This document shows positions 10,988-19,876 of a stretch of DNA of 64,000 bases, piece by piece. Where the stretch lies: positions 372,001 to 436,000 of the forward strand of contig JADJAA010000001.1 in NCBI GenBank assembly GCA_016704485.1, in the 5' to 3' direction. A program made the translations under genes and the position numbers. Below the pieces are notes generated by a model. The model was not told where the DNA came from and searched no databases. It saw only the letters and a program-made list of their open reading frames with translations. How positions within the stretch are numbered: the stretch's first letter is position 1; the number at the start of each line of letters is the position of its first letter. The stretch is from Flavobacteriales bacterium. Its GTDB lineage: Bacteria; Bacteroidota; Bacteroidia; Flavobacteriales_F; PHOS-HE28.

Positions 10988-13900
10988 ATGAACCGTATTT
11001 TTAAACTAAGTCTTACCGTTGCCTTTGCCATATCCAGCGCTTTGGCATCCGCACAATGTATCGGCTTTTCCAATTCGCCCACGTCGGGCACAAGCACACC
11101 TGCGGCAGGCGCCACATCCGCAGGCTATTTCGTATTCCCAGGTACATACAGCACATGGTTCAGTATCGTGGTTGGACCAGAGTACACGTCGCACCCCGCT
11201 CAAGTGGACCGCCAACACTTCCGGTATCCACTACATCAGCATAAACAGCACTTCTACCTGCAGCACCAGTGGCAGTTCACGGACCATCACCTTGAGCAGA
11301 ACCGATGGATCGGGTTGTACTACCGGCCTCTTGAGTCCTGCCGGGACCTTCACGCCAAGTTGCTCAGGCACTGCCCAATCGATAGGCTCCGGCCTAGCTG
11401 GCGGATACTCTAACGTGGCCCTAACTAACGGGGTGCCATACACCTTCACTAGTTCAGTGAGTGGCGATAAAGTAACGATCGCAAATTCCTCTGGCACGAT
11501 CCAACGCTATGGAACCACTCCATTCACCTATGTGCCGGCTACAACTGCCACTTACCGGTTCTACACGCATAGCACTTCGGCCTGTGGTACAACGGGCACG
11601 CGCACCCGCTCTATCACTTGCCCTGGCCAAGGTGGTGGTGGCAACTGCCTCTCCGGTACGCAATACCCCACCAATACATATACCCTAACCGCATGCGATG
11701 GTGTGGCTCAAACCATCGTCAGCGGCACTAACTATGGTGAGTTCTGTAATGTTGCACTGGTAAGTGGCACGGCGTACACCTTCAGCTGTGCTAACGGGGG
11801 GTATGTTACGATCAGCAATAACACCGCCACCACGGAACTCGCGGCCGGTACCTCTCCGTTGGTTTGGGCCGCCACAGCAAGTGCTACATACCGCTATTAT
11901 ATCCACTCCAATTCATCTTGCGGATCAGGAGGTTCAACGGGATCCAAGCGGATCCAGTGCGGAACAGCGGTTGTTCTTCCCGGTTGCGCTACTGATCCAT
12001 CACCGGCCAGTTCCAGCAGCGCTTGCATCTCGTCCGCCACAACAACTTTAAGCTGGTCTTCTGTGGCCACTGCCACGGGTTATGATGTGTATTTCAACGC
12101 CGGCGGTTCGGCCACGACCTTGGTGAGTAATAACCAAGTGGGACTTTCCTACAACGCCTCTACCCCGACAGCAGGCACGTATAGTTGGAGGATCGTACCA
12201 GCCACCGCTAGCGGAGATGCTACGGGTTGCACGACTTGGGACTTCGTACGGACAGCAGCTCCGATCTGGTATGCCGACCAAGACGGTGATGGTTTCGGTA
12301 ATCCTAGTATTTCTCAGTCTACTTGTACCCAGCCAGGTAACTATGTTGCCAATAATACCGATTGTGACGACACCCAGGATCTTTATGCAGATAACGACGG
12401 TGATGGCTTTGGAGCAGGTGCTCCGGTAGCATGCGGCGTTGCCGATAATTCGGATTGCAACGATGCGCAGCTTCAATATGCTGATAACGATGGCGACGGT
12501 TTCGGAGCGGGTGCACCGATTGCTTGCGGTGTTTCGGATAACACGGATTGCAATGACACCCAGAATCTCTATGCCGATACCGATGGTGATGGCTATGGAG
12601 CAGGTGCTCCGGTAGCGTGCGGTGTGGCCGATAATACGGATGATTGCCCGACTACATTCGGGATCATTGGAAGTGCTTGCGATGCTGGTCCTGGATTTCG
12701 TTCTGGGTCAATTGAATGCAAACTGTAATTGCGTCGGGCTGCAGTGCACCACGGATCTTACCTTGGATATTACTATGCCTGCCTTCGGTACGTTACCTAC
12801 TTGGGAATTACGTGAAGATGCTACGGACATTCTGGTACAGAACGGTGGCGGCGGTTTCGCCAATCCAGGGGTCAATCAACAGAATACCTGTTTGCCGGAA
12901 GGTAACTTCAGGTTGATCATGAATGGTGTCCCAACTGGTGGGTCCTATGTGTTACGAACAAGTGGTAACCCTGGAACGCGTATCATCGATAACATCACTA
13001 CAACTGCTGGAACAACTTCCGTAACGGCGTTCTCTACTACACCTGCGGCATTAAGTTCCAATGGTGCGGTGCAGGTACCTGTAGGCCAAACTGATCTTCT
13101 CTTCACGAACTGCGACAAACCCTTCTGGAAAAGCGGTGAATATGTTGTGTGCAACGAAGATGCTCAAGTCGCTGCAGCATGGGTGCTGAACGGTGCCAAT
13201 ACTGTACAATCTGCAACAACAGGCTATGACTTCTGGTTCTATGACCCGAACGGTGGATACAGTTACATCCGCCAGCGCAGGCACAACGTTTCCGACAACT
13301 TCGCTAACGTTGGCTCTTCCCGTACATGCCACATGAAAGTGAACAACTGGGCTACAGCTAACCATATCCCGGACGGTGTGAAACTCAATGTTCGTGTGCG
13401 TGCCGTAGTGAACAATATACCCGCTAATTGGGGACCTGCTTGTCGCTTTGTACGCGATGAGGCCTTGGCTGCTTGCCCTCCCACAAAGTTGTTCGACCTA
13501 CAGGGATTCCCCCAGTTCTACAGCTGTAATGTAACCCGTGCGTTCATTTCAAATGCATCGAACAGGCTCTATGCTCGTCCGGTAAGTGGTGCGAACAAAT
13601 ACAAATTCACCATCACCAGTGCAGAGTTGGCCACGCCGATCGTGAAGGTCGTAAACACCTACTACCTCACCTTGGGTTGGACCTCAGGACCGACCATGAA
13701 TGTAGGTGAGACGTATGATGTAACTGTGCAAGCGTCGTTCAATAATGGTGCTTCCTATTGTGTAGTAGGCGATGCGTGTTCAGTGAGCATCATTAGCAAT
13801 GCGGTCGTTGGGCAGCAGAGCATTGTATTGGATGGACAACGTTCCGAATTGAACATGTGGCCGAACCCGAACAACGGTGATGTGTTGAACATGAGTCTGC

Positions 13901-14106
13901 GCGTTGCTGATCCTTTCATCAGCACAGTGAACATGGACATCTTCGACCTAAGTGGTAAGCGCATGATCGCGCGTACTATTGGTATCCAGGATGGCGTTCT
14001 CAACACAACAATTGATCTCAACGGCGATGTCGCTGTTGGTATGTACATGGTGAAGATCATTGCTGGCGAGGAACTATTCACACAGCGTGTTGTGATCCAG
14101 AAGTGA
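10988..14106 (+). pseudogene. T9SS-sorted MopE-repeat surface protein 4, frameshifted
   Basis: The ATG at 10988 opens a signal peptide (MNRIFKLSLTVAFAISSALASAQ). The body has three YTFTSS...YRFYTHS beta modules like those of paralog 2, a fibronectin/SusE-like stretch (LSWSSVATATGYDVYF), four MopE-type units (12261-12645), the shared cysteine-rich module, and a T9SS sorting domain ending QRVVIQK. Two frame breaks are seen: one near 11180-11200 and an extra T at 12696-12698 (GGATTTCG where paralogs have GGATTCG). Repaired length is about 1,040 residues. The C-terminal ~450 residues are closest to paralog 1 in the region after the MopE units (both read TSAELATPIVK where paralogs 2 and 3 read SSGEGTFSR), which suggests two sub-types of the module. 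Confidence 0.8.
12261..12645 (+). repeat. Four tandem 31-codon MopE-type metal-binding repeats
   Basis: ADQDGDGFG, ADNDGDGFG (twice) and ADTDGDGYG units with intervening CGVADN and DCNDAQ segments, period about 93 bp, homologous to the seven-unit run in paralog 3. Confidence 0.85.
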
Positions 14107-14123
14107 CCTCTTTCTTCTAATGT

Positions 14124-14163
14124 GAAAAGGGCTGTCTCGAAAGAGCAGCCCTTTTCATTTTTC
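14124..14163 (+). terminator. Rho-independent terminator of paralog 4
   Basis: An 11-bp stem, GAAAAGGGCTG against CAGCCCTTTTC, is followed by ATTTTTC. The sequence differs from the cassette used after paralogs 1-3. Confidence 0.85.
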
Positions 14164-14334
14164 GTTGAAACCGAAGCCGCTTGATCCTGATCCGAAAATG
14201 AAAAAACTACCGCGTTCAAATAGAATGAAATGACTGAAGCCTTGATGTTGATTCCATCGCATTCATTGCGCGCGGTCATCTTGGCATTTTTCCGAACAGG
14301 TAATGCTTCAACATTCGCTACATCGGAACTCATT

Positions 14335-14366
14335 AAAAAAGGGGCTATCCCTTTCGAGACAGCCCC
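14335..14366 (-). terminator. Rho-independent terminator of the minus-strand haemoglobin-like gene
   Basis: On the minus strand GGGGCT pairs with AGCCCC, extended inward by mostly G-U/A-U pairs around GAAA, and is followed by TTTTTT. The next plus-strand unit ends 170 bp away, so the two terminators separate convergent genes. Confidence 0.8.
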
Positions 14367-14387
14367 TTGTTCTTTAACGAGCGGACC

Positions 14388-14954
14388 TTATTGCTGAACG
14401 ATCGGGTCGCGCAATGTTTCAACCAAAGCTCCAATGTCCGTAACGATATCTGTCGGTACGTTGTTCTGTGCTGCACCAGCAACAAGATCAACAATGAAAC
14501 GATCGAAATCAGAATTTCCAACTAGGCCGGTCATACGTGGGTTTCCAGCATTGTTGTGCGTCTCCACCATATTCAACCCATCATAGGTGTAATTCTGGGA
14601 TCCTGTCGCTACTGCGAAGAACTCAGTGAGGTTCTCACTTAGAGCAGCGAAACCGGTAAGGTCACCGCTTCCAACTTCGGCAAGTAGAACTGCGAAGAAC
14701 GGCTGTAGTTGTGCATCTCCAGCGATAACGAAGATGGTGCTATCCACCACTGAACGCAGACCGAGGTAACCCTTTTCGATCATCTGTCCTGAATTGGATG
14801 GATCAGCGACCATTGTGGTGCCACCAAGACGCTGGTAGAGAGTTGGAGTTGGAGTTGGCGCAGGAGTTGGCGCAGGTTCATCATCCTTTTTACAACCAGT
14901 AACCATTAAGGCTACTACGGATAAGTAAAGTGCTGTTTTGATCATCTTTCTCAT
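14388..14954 (-). CDS. Lipoprotein with a group 1 truncated-haemoglobin-like domain
   Basis: A 188-residue protein with a lipoprotein signal (MRKMIKTALYLSVVALMVTGC, Cys 21) and a short Pro/Thr linker (PAPTPAPTPTPT). The following domain begins LYQRLGG, the hallmark start of group 1 truncated haemoglobins. Later parts fit the same fold: FFAVATGSQNY-TYDGLNMVETH, where the His sits at the expected proximal (F8) position, and SDFDRFIVDLVAGAAQNNV. Haem binding is likely from these features but is not shown. The haemoglobin would face the periplasm or the outside rather than the cytosol, which is unusual for the family. It could bind oxygen or nitric oxide or act as a haem-based redox protein. It lies 126 bp downstream of an HMA-like protein on the same strand, so the two may be co-transcribed; a terminator follows. 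Confidence 0.75.
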   Translation of the reverse strand: MRKMIKTALYLSVVALMVTGCKKDDEPAPTPAPTPTPTLYQRLGGTTMVADPSNSGQMIEKGYLGLRSVVDSTIFVIAGDAQLQPFFAVLLAEVGSGDLTGFAALSENLTEFFAVATGSQNYTYDGLNMVETHNNAGNPRMTGLVGNSDFDRFIVDLVAGAAQNNVPTDIVTDIGALVETLRDPIVQQ

Positions 14955-15080
14955 TGTTCTTCTTTTTTGGTTTGTGGATTTTGGGTCAATTCGATCAATG
15001 GATCACACTGGTGAACCAAGGGGAAATTCAATTTTGAGTTGTTCGTGTAAGGGCGTGGAGTGCGAAACCTTGTTCGGGAT

Positions 15081-15512
15081 TCATCTCACGACGGAGGTGA
15101 TCCAACTTACCAGTTGCCCGGTCATGCCTTCCTTCACCATCGCTGGACATCCCATCGCAGCAGCTTCGGCAGTAACAACAAGGGGTTTACCCGGAACAGT
15201 GCTCATGTCATTTACAACGGCGAGTACGGCTGCTTGGTCCTGCACGGAACGGTCATAGGCGTATACCAAATTCCGGTCTTCCAGGTTCACACGTGCATTG
15301 GCCACGCCCGGCATGGCATCAACGCTGCTTCGGATCATGGCTGCCTCTGCCGGAGATAATTCATTCGAGAAATCAATGCGTGCCAATTGTAGATTGGCCA
15401 AATGTGCATTCGGTTTTGGTTTGGTAACAGCGTGTATGTGCCATACAACTATTCCAGAAAGAATGAATAAGCTACTTAGGCTTATCAATATCGTTTTTTT
15501 TACTTTGCTCAT
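15081..15512 (-). CDS. Membrane-anchored HMA-like (ferredoxin-fold) protein
   Basis: A 143-residue protein from the ATG at 15512 (MSKVKKTILISLSSLFILSGIVVW gives one N-terminal hydrophobic segment; an ATG seven codons upstream is possible). The middle (LARIDFSNELSPAEAAMIRSSVDAM then PGVANARVNLEDRNLVYAYD) has the beta-alpha-beta pattern of heavy-metal-associated domains but lacks the CxxC motif at the usual place. A single Cys lies late, in AAMGCPAMVKEG. It may therefore bind metal or haem differently, or be a degenerate HMA fold. Its position directly upstream of a haemoglobin-like lipoprotein suggests a shared envelope function. The exact role is unknown. Confidence 0.55.
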   Translation of the reverse strand: MSKVKKTILISLSSLFILSGIVVWHIHAVTKPKPNAHLANLQLARIDFSNELSPAEAAMIRSSVDAMPGVANARVNLEDRNLVYAYDRSVQDQAAVLAVVNDMSTVPGKPLVVTAEAAAMGCPAMVKEGMTGQLVSWITSVVR

Positions 15513-15799
15513 GGTGGTTCGCAGGTTTGTCACAGATATGTACGATGAGGCCTGAACCTTGGATCATTCCATGTTGGATTTCTTTTCAAGAATTATGCAA
15601 ATTGTTGAAGGTGAGCTACTTGCCCACGAAAAATCGTTCGACATTCGTCTAGGTTCATGCTTCACGAGCTAGTTGAGGTGTTCAGTGGCCCCCTTTTGCA
15701 ACTGCCAACATGGTTTGGAAGATGGACGGCAGATGACTCCACCAATGACTGCTCGATCCATGGCGATGCAGACCTAAGAATTCGGAAAACTCCGGATGT
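15513..15799. other. Intergenic region with no supported gene
   Basis: Region between the HMA-like gene and the dtd terminator. It should contain the promoter for the minus-strand pair. Nothing else could be supported. Confidence 0.45.
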
Positions 15800-15832
15800 C
15801 AAAAAGCCACTCCGAACGGGAATGGCTTTTTG
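15800..15832 (-). terminator. Rho-independent terminator after dtd
   Basis: CAAAAAGCCA pairs with TGGCTTTTTG around a 13-nt loop; on the minus strand the second arm supplies the T run. It sits 19 bp after the dtd stop. Confidence 0.8.
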
Positions 15833-15850
15833 ATCAAGGGAACATCATGC

Positions 15851-16303
15851 TCACTCGCGAAGCTGGCTGTCAATTACAATGGTCACAGGACCGTCATTGA
15901 CCAACGCCACTTTCATATCGGCACCGAACTCTCCTGTACCGATGGGTTTGCCCAATAATTCGCAGAACCGTTGTTTCGCACGTAGGTATAAAGGCATTGC
16001 AACATCCGGCCTTGCCGAACGGATGTAACTGGGTCTATTTCCTTTGCTCGTGCTGGCCAAAAGCGTGAATTGGCTCACCAGAATGAGATCACCATTCACT
16101 TGGTGTACGTCCAGATTCATCACGCCTTGATCATCCGGAAAAATGCGCAACTTCAGGATCTTTCCGCAGAGCCACTCGAGGTCAATTTCCGTATCATCCT
16201 CGCTGATCCCGAGCAGGACCAACAGTCCCGAATGAATGTGTGCAACGCGCTGTCCATCGATCGTTACACTAGCCTCGGCAACTCGTTGTACTACTGCACG
16301 CAT
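15851..16303 (-). CDS. dtd: D-aminoacyl-tRNA deacylase
   Basis: A 150-residue enzyme that removes D-amino acids (classically D-Tyr) from mischarged tRNA in the cytosol. It starts MRAVVQRVAEASV, the usual Dtd start, and contains both signature motifs: SQFTL (residues ~78-82) and the C-terminal NDGPVT with the Gly-cisPro. The ATG at 16303 is preferred over one 8 codons upstream because it overlaps the stop of the acid phosphatase gene (TGATG), indicating translational coupling. Length is normal for the family. Confidence 0.95.
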   Translation of the reverse strand: MRAVVQRVAEASVTIDGQRVAHIHSGLLVLLGISEDDTEIDLEWLCGKILKLRIFPDDQGVMNLDVHQVNGDLILVSQFTLLASTSKGNRPSYIRSARPDVAMPLYLRAKQRFCELLGKPIGTGEFGADMKVALVNDGPVTIVIDSQLRE

Positions 16304-17154
16304 CAATAGTCGTTTGCGCGGAACCACTCTTCCGTACGCTCCAGTTTTTCTTCATCCGTTCCCTTGCCTTGTACTGCATCCCGGAACGTACCGTACATGG
16401 GATTCGGCAGCAGAATGAAAAAACGGCGAAGACTGTCATTCATCGCTTCAACGAGGTCCTTCCCATAATTCGTGGATCTATCCTTGAACCGTTCATCGTA
16501 ATCGCGCAACTGATCTCCGATCAAAAGCACCACGCGGTGTGATGCCGAGACTTTTGCGCGGCGCTCGGTCTTATCACTGGCCCCGTCCAATAAAAGCAGG
16601 TGGTCGGCATCCGCATCCGGAAAGCCTAGACTATCCAGATTTCGCAACGTGCTGGCCAGTTCACGTACATCGCGATTGGTGATGTAGAATACCTCGCATT
16701 TCTGTTGTTCCGCGAATTTCAGGAATTCAATGGCACCCGGCATTGCCTTCGCAGCCGACTTATCGGTCCAGTCCTTCCAGGAATCCTGATCGTAAGTGGC
16801 CTTCTGATGTCCGATGTGGATCTGATAGGGGCTATTGTCCAAGATGGTCTCATCGATATCCACGATCACCGCATTTGGCTTGGGTGAAGGCATTTGGATG
16901 TTCTCCATCAATCGGATGCGTGCGAGCTCGAACGCCTGTTGCGAAATGCGATAGGCTTCTGCGGATGTGCTTTGCCACATTACCGCATCCGCGCCTTGGG
17001 AAGAGAGTATCGTCTCAGCATTCCTTGTCTCCAGCACCACAGGAACCACAATTGGATCAACGGGTGCAACTGCAACTTGGGTGGACGAACTGCACGCCGA
17101 ACCAAGTACAATATTCACTAACAGGATCAACGCTAGTTCTTTCCTCATGTTCAA
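16303..17154 (-). CDS. Class C acid phosphatase / 5'-nucleotidase lipoprotein, e(P4) family
   Basis: A 283-residue HAD-superfamily phosphatase anchored as a lipoprotein (hydrophobic start, then LGSAC). It shows VIVDIDETILDNSPY (nucleophile Asp in the DxDET motif), YITNRD (second HAD motif) and IGDQLRDYDERF (metal-binding acidic motif), the order seen in bacterial e(P4)-type phosphatases. These dephosphorylate nucleotides and other phosphomonoesters at the outer membrane or periplasm. It overlaps dtd by one base and lies just downstream of rsgA (their ends overlap by 4 nt), so rsgA, this gene and dtd form one minus-strand operon. Confidence 0.9.
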   Translation of the reverse strand: MNMRKELALILLVNIVLGSACSSSTQVAVAPVDPIVVPVVLETRNAETILSSQGADAVMWQSTSAEAYRISQQAFELARIRLMENIQMPSPKPNAVIVDIDETILDNSPYQIHIGHQKATYDQDSWKDWTDKSAAKAMPGAIEFLKFAEQQKCEVFYITNRDVRELASTLRNLDSLGFPDADADHLLLLDGASDKTERRAKVSASHRVVLLIGDQLRDYDERFKDRSTNYGKDLVEAMNDSLRRFFILLPNPMYGTFRDAVQGKGTDEEKLERTEEWFRANDY

Positions 17155-18113
17155 TCAGTTCTATATGGACTATCCTCGATCAATCCCGCTAACATATCCA
17201 AATAACTGGTATATCTGCTTTGTGCGATCTCTCCATCCTCCACTGCTTTGCGAATGGCGCAGTCCGGTTCTTCCTTGTGCATGCAATCATTGAAACGGCA
17301 TCCTCCTTTCCGTGCGAACATCTCCGGATATTGATCTCCGATATGTCCCGGTTCAATATCAACCAATCCAAAACCTTTTATACCGGGTGTGTCGATGATG
17401 AAGGTTCCATTTCCACCTTCGTTAGTTGGTATGTCGAGCTCGTACATTTCTGCATTGGTGGTAGTATGCTGGCCTTTCTCTGAGCTCTCGCTGATCTCCA
17501 ATGTCCACAGGTCCAATTCTGGATCAATGGCATTGATGAGCGTGCTGTTCCCCACTCCACTATGCCCAGCAAGCAATGTCACTTTTCCGGCTAATTGCGC
17601 CTTCAACTCTTTCACTCCTTTGCCTTTCAACGCCGCTGTCATCAACACCTTTGTATCCGGCTTCCTGGTAGGTATCGACCAGATCGAACATGCGTTCCTG
17701 TTCGTTCTCATCCAGGTCATCGATCTTATTCACAACGATCATAGCCGGAACTTGGTATGCTTCCGCAGTGACCAGAAAACGATCAATGAAGCCGTATGAT
17801 GTGCGCGGCCTAGCAATGGTCACCATAAGCATCGCGAGATCCAGATTGGCAGCGATAACGTGTTTATGGTGCGACAGGTTCACACTGCGCCGCACCATGT
17901 AATTGCGTCGTTCATGCAGCTCCATAATGGCACCGATCTCTTCCTCGCTTTTCTGCGGGATCAAGTCGACACGGTCACCAACAGCCACAGGATTGGTGCT
18001 CTTCCACCCTTTGATGCGCAAATTGCCTTTGGCCACGCATTGGTGGGCGCTCCACTGTCGTCACGCACAACGTAACGGGATCCGTGGGAACGCATGATAA
18101 GACCAGTGAGCAT
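17151..18113 (-). pseudogene. rsgA: Ribosome small-subunit GTPase RsgA, broken by two frameshifts
   Basis: The circularly permuted GTPase that checks 30S maturation. Pieces in order: MLTGLIMRSHGSRYVV (start at 18113) and the OB fold to about 18040; a frameshift near 18038-18043; KGNLRIKGWKSTNPVAVGD, then NKIDD (G4); a frameshift at 17648-17649 (one extra base in a GG/CC run, joining TYQEAGYK to VLMTAALKG); G1 P-loop GHSGVGNSTLIN; G3 DTPG; and the zinc motif CRFNDCMHKEEPDC. Repaired, it is a full-length RsgA of about 320 residues. The P-loop reads GVGNST where the family has GVGKST (codon AAC at 17547-17549), which would abolish normal GTP binding. RsgA is widely conserved, so sequence error is as likely as decay. 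First gene of the operon with the phosphatase and dtd. Confidence 0.88.
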
Positions 18114-18211
18114 GTTACAAAGGGCAAAGGTGCGCGAAAAGAAGGGAAAGTAAAGACATGTAACCCAACACCATTCCTCGGATGCATGGCCATTGCTTGC
18201 GACCGATAACG

Positions 18212-18219
18212 CTACCTTC
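18212..18219 (+). promoter_or_regulatory. Possible -7 box of the gldA-like gene
   Basis: TACCTTCG matches the Bacteroidota TAnnTTTG element with T to C at one place, 20 bp before the ATG, in the divergent space between rsgA and the ATPase gene. Confidence 0.45.
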
Positions 18220-18238
18220 GCGTTCAGATCGTTCAAAC

Positions 18239-19153
18239 ATGTCCATTTCTGTAAGCAATATCACCAAGGTCTTCGGTACGCAGCGTGCTTTGGATGATGT
18301 TTCATTCGAGATCGGCACGGGCGAAGTTGTTGGTTTCTTAGGTCCCAATGGCGCTGGTAAAAGCACCATGATGAAGATCCTGACATGCTTTCTTCAGCCC
18401 ACGACCGGCAATGCAACGGTGTGCGGTTTCGATACACGCACAGAGAGCATGGAGGTGCGACGCAATGTCGGCTATCTCCCAGAGAACAACCCGCTCTAAC
18501 TGGACCTGTACATCCGTGAGTATTTGGACTTTGTTGCCGGTATTCATGGACTGAAGAACCGCGATGCGCGTGTTCGCGAAATGATCGGCATGGTAGGCTT
18601 GGAGCGCGAGCAACATAAACGGATCGGTGCGCTGAGCAAGGGATACAGACAGCGCGTTGGGTTGGCCCAAGCCATGATCCATGACCCACAGGTGTTGATA
18701 CTGGATGAACCAACAAGTGGACTCGATCCGAACCAACTCGTGGAAGTCCGTGGCCTTATCGCGCGCATCGGAAAAGAACGGACCGTGATGTTGAGCACGC
18801 ACATCATGCAAGAAGTAGAGGCCATTTGCGACCGCGTGATCATCATCGACCGAGGCCTTCTTGTTGCGGATGATAAAGCCAGCACATTGCGCAGTGGAGA
18901 TGTGGAAAAAGCGGTGCTCGAAGTGGAATTCGATAGAAGGATCGAGGCGAACGATCTCTTAGGCATTAGCGGTGTACAAGCTGCGAAGAAAAAGGATGAT
19001 AAAAGTTGGCTTGTGGCCTATGCAGCCTCTACGGATATTCGTCCCGCTGTGTTCCAACTTGCCGTGGACCGTGGTGTGAAGGTGCTAGGAATGCACAAAA
19101 GCGAACGTGGGCTGGAAGAGGTGTTCAAGGAATTGACGGCTACTAGGAAGTAA
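18239..19153 (+). pseudogene. gldA: GldA-like ABC transporter ATPase with an in-frame stop
   Basis: ATP-binding subunit of an ABC transporter. From MSISVSNITKVFG it has Walker A GPNGAGKST (~residues 36-44), YLPENNPL, signature SKGYRQRVGLAQA, Walker B VLILDEPTSGLD and switch His STHIMQE, about 304 residues in all. The YLPE-NPL and LSKGYRQR wording matches GldA, the gliding-motility ATPase that works with GldF and GldG and is often encoded apart from them; neither is in this window. A TAA at 18497-18499 interrupts the frame where homologs read NPLYLD, so a single Tyr TAC/TAT to TAA change accounts for it. The frame is otherwise intact, and downstream residues 97-304 are well conserved. Either a recent nonsense mutation or a base-call error. 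Confidence 0.82.
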
Positions 19154-19159
19154 GTAAGA

Positions 19160-19762
19160 TCAGAATTTGTACGCTGCGCCAAGATTGAGGATCGCGCTTC
19201 CGAAACCCAATTCGGCTTGCACGCCCCAATGCGTTCCTAAGCGATAGCGCCCACCTGCGTAAAGTGTAGCATCCACTCCGCTTTTTGCAGTAAAGCCCGG
19301 TGAAGCCAAGTTCCGGACCCGTGTAGGTGGCACGCACTCGGTTGTAGTGGAGCATGAGGCCAGCGTAGGTATCCAGCCGTTCTTTACCGTGCCATTGATT
19401 CCAATGCCAGCACCACGACCACCCACAATAAAATAGTTGTAATTCCATTCCGCCTCACCCACATGTACGAGACTTCGGTACAGTAAACTCTTGTATCCGA
19501 AGTACGCTCCCATCCCCAGAATACCCGTGCCAAGTTGAGCAACACCATGTTCATAGGCGACACCGACCACCGGAGTTTGGATGGTGTGCGTTGTGTACTG
19601 CCCACCAATACCAATGATGGGCCCGATGATATCATCTCCCTTCGTAAAACTTTGTGTGCAGCCGTCCTGTTCCGCGCCAAATAAATGGATCGCAAAAAAC
19701 AAGAACCGCTCTGGATGTCTCATGAACATGGTGACCATTCTCCCAAAATTTGACCTGAACAT
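19160..19762 (-). pseudogene. Outer-membrane beta-barrel protein with two compensating frameshifts
   Basis: The N-terminal part (GDDIIGPIIGIGGQYTTHTIQTP and GTGILGMGAYFGYKS) and the end (TLYAGGRYRLGTHWGVQAELGFGSAILNLGAAYKF) show alternating hydrophobic strands and a terminal Phe, typical of small outer-membrane barrels. Between about 19312 and 19382 the open frame reads nonsense-like (GWIPTLASCSTTTECV), while another frame reads ERLDTYAGLMLHYNRVRAT, a good barrel strand. One missing base near 19382 and one extra near 19312 would restore it. The start is uncertain; ATGs at 19762, 19729 and 19723 are possible, the last giving the best signal-like start (MRHPERFLFFAIHLFGA). Specific function unknown. 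Confidence 0.6.
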
Positions 19763-19850
19763 TCAACGCACGGCCCAACCAAATTCGTACACGATCATCA
19801 ACAAGTACATCGCCCTGTGAAATTCATCTTGTCGATTACGGCGGATCTGT

Positions 19851-19858
19851 TTCCTTTG
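19851..19858 (+). promoter_or_regulatory. Probable -7 box of metK
   Basis: TTCCTTTG followed directly by CACCC fits the local pattern TAnnTTTGCACCC, 18 bp before the chosen metK ATG. This also argues against the upstream in-frame start at 19817. Confidence 0.5.
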
Positions 19859-19876
19859 CACCCTTCAAAAGATCAC

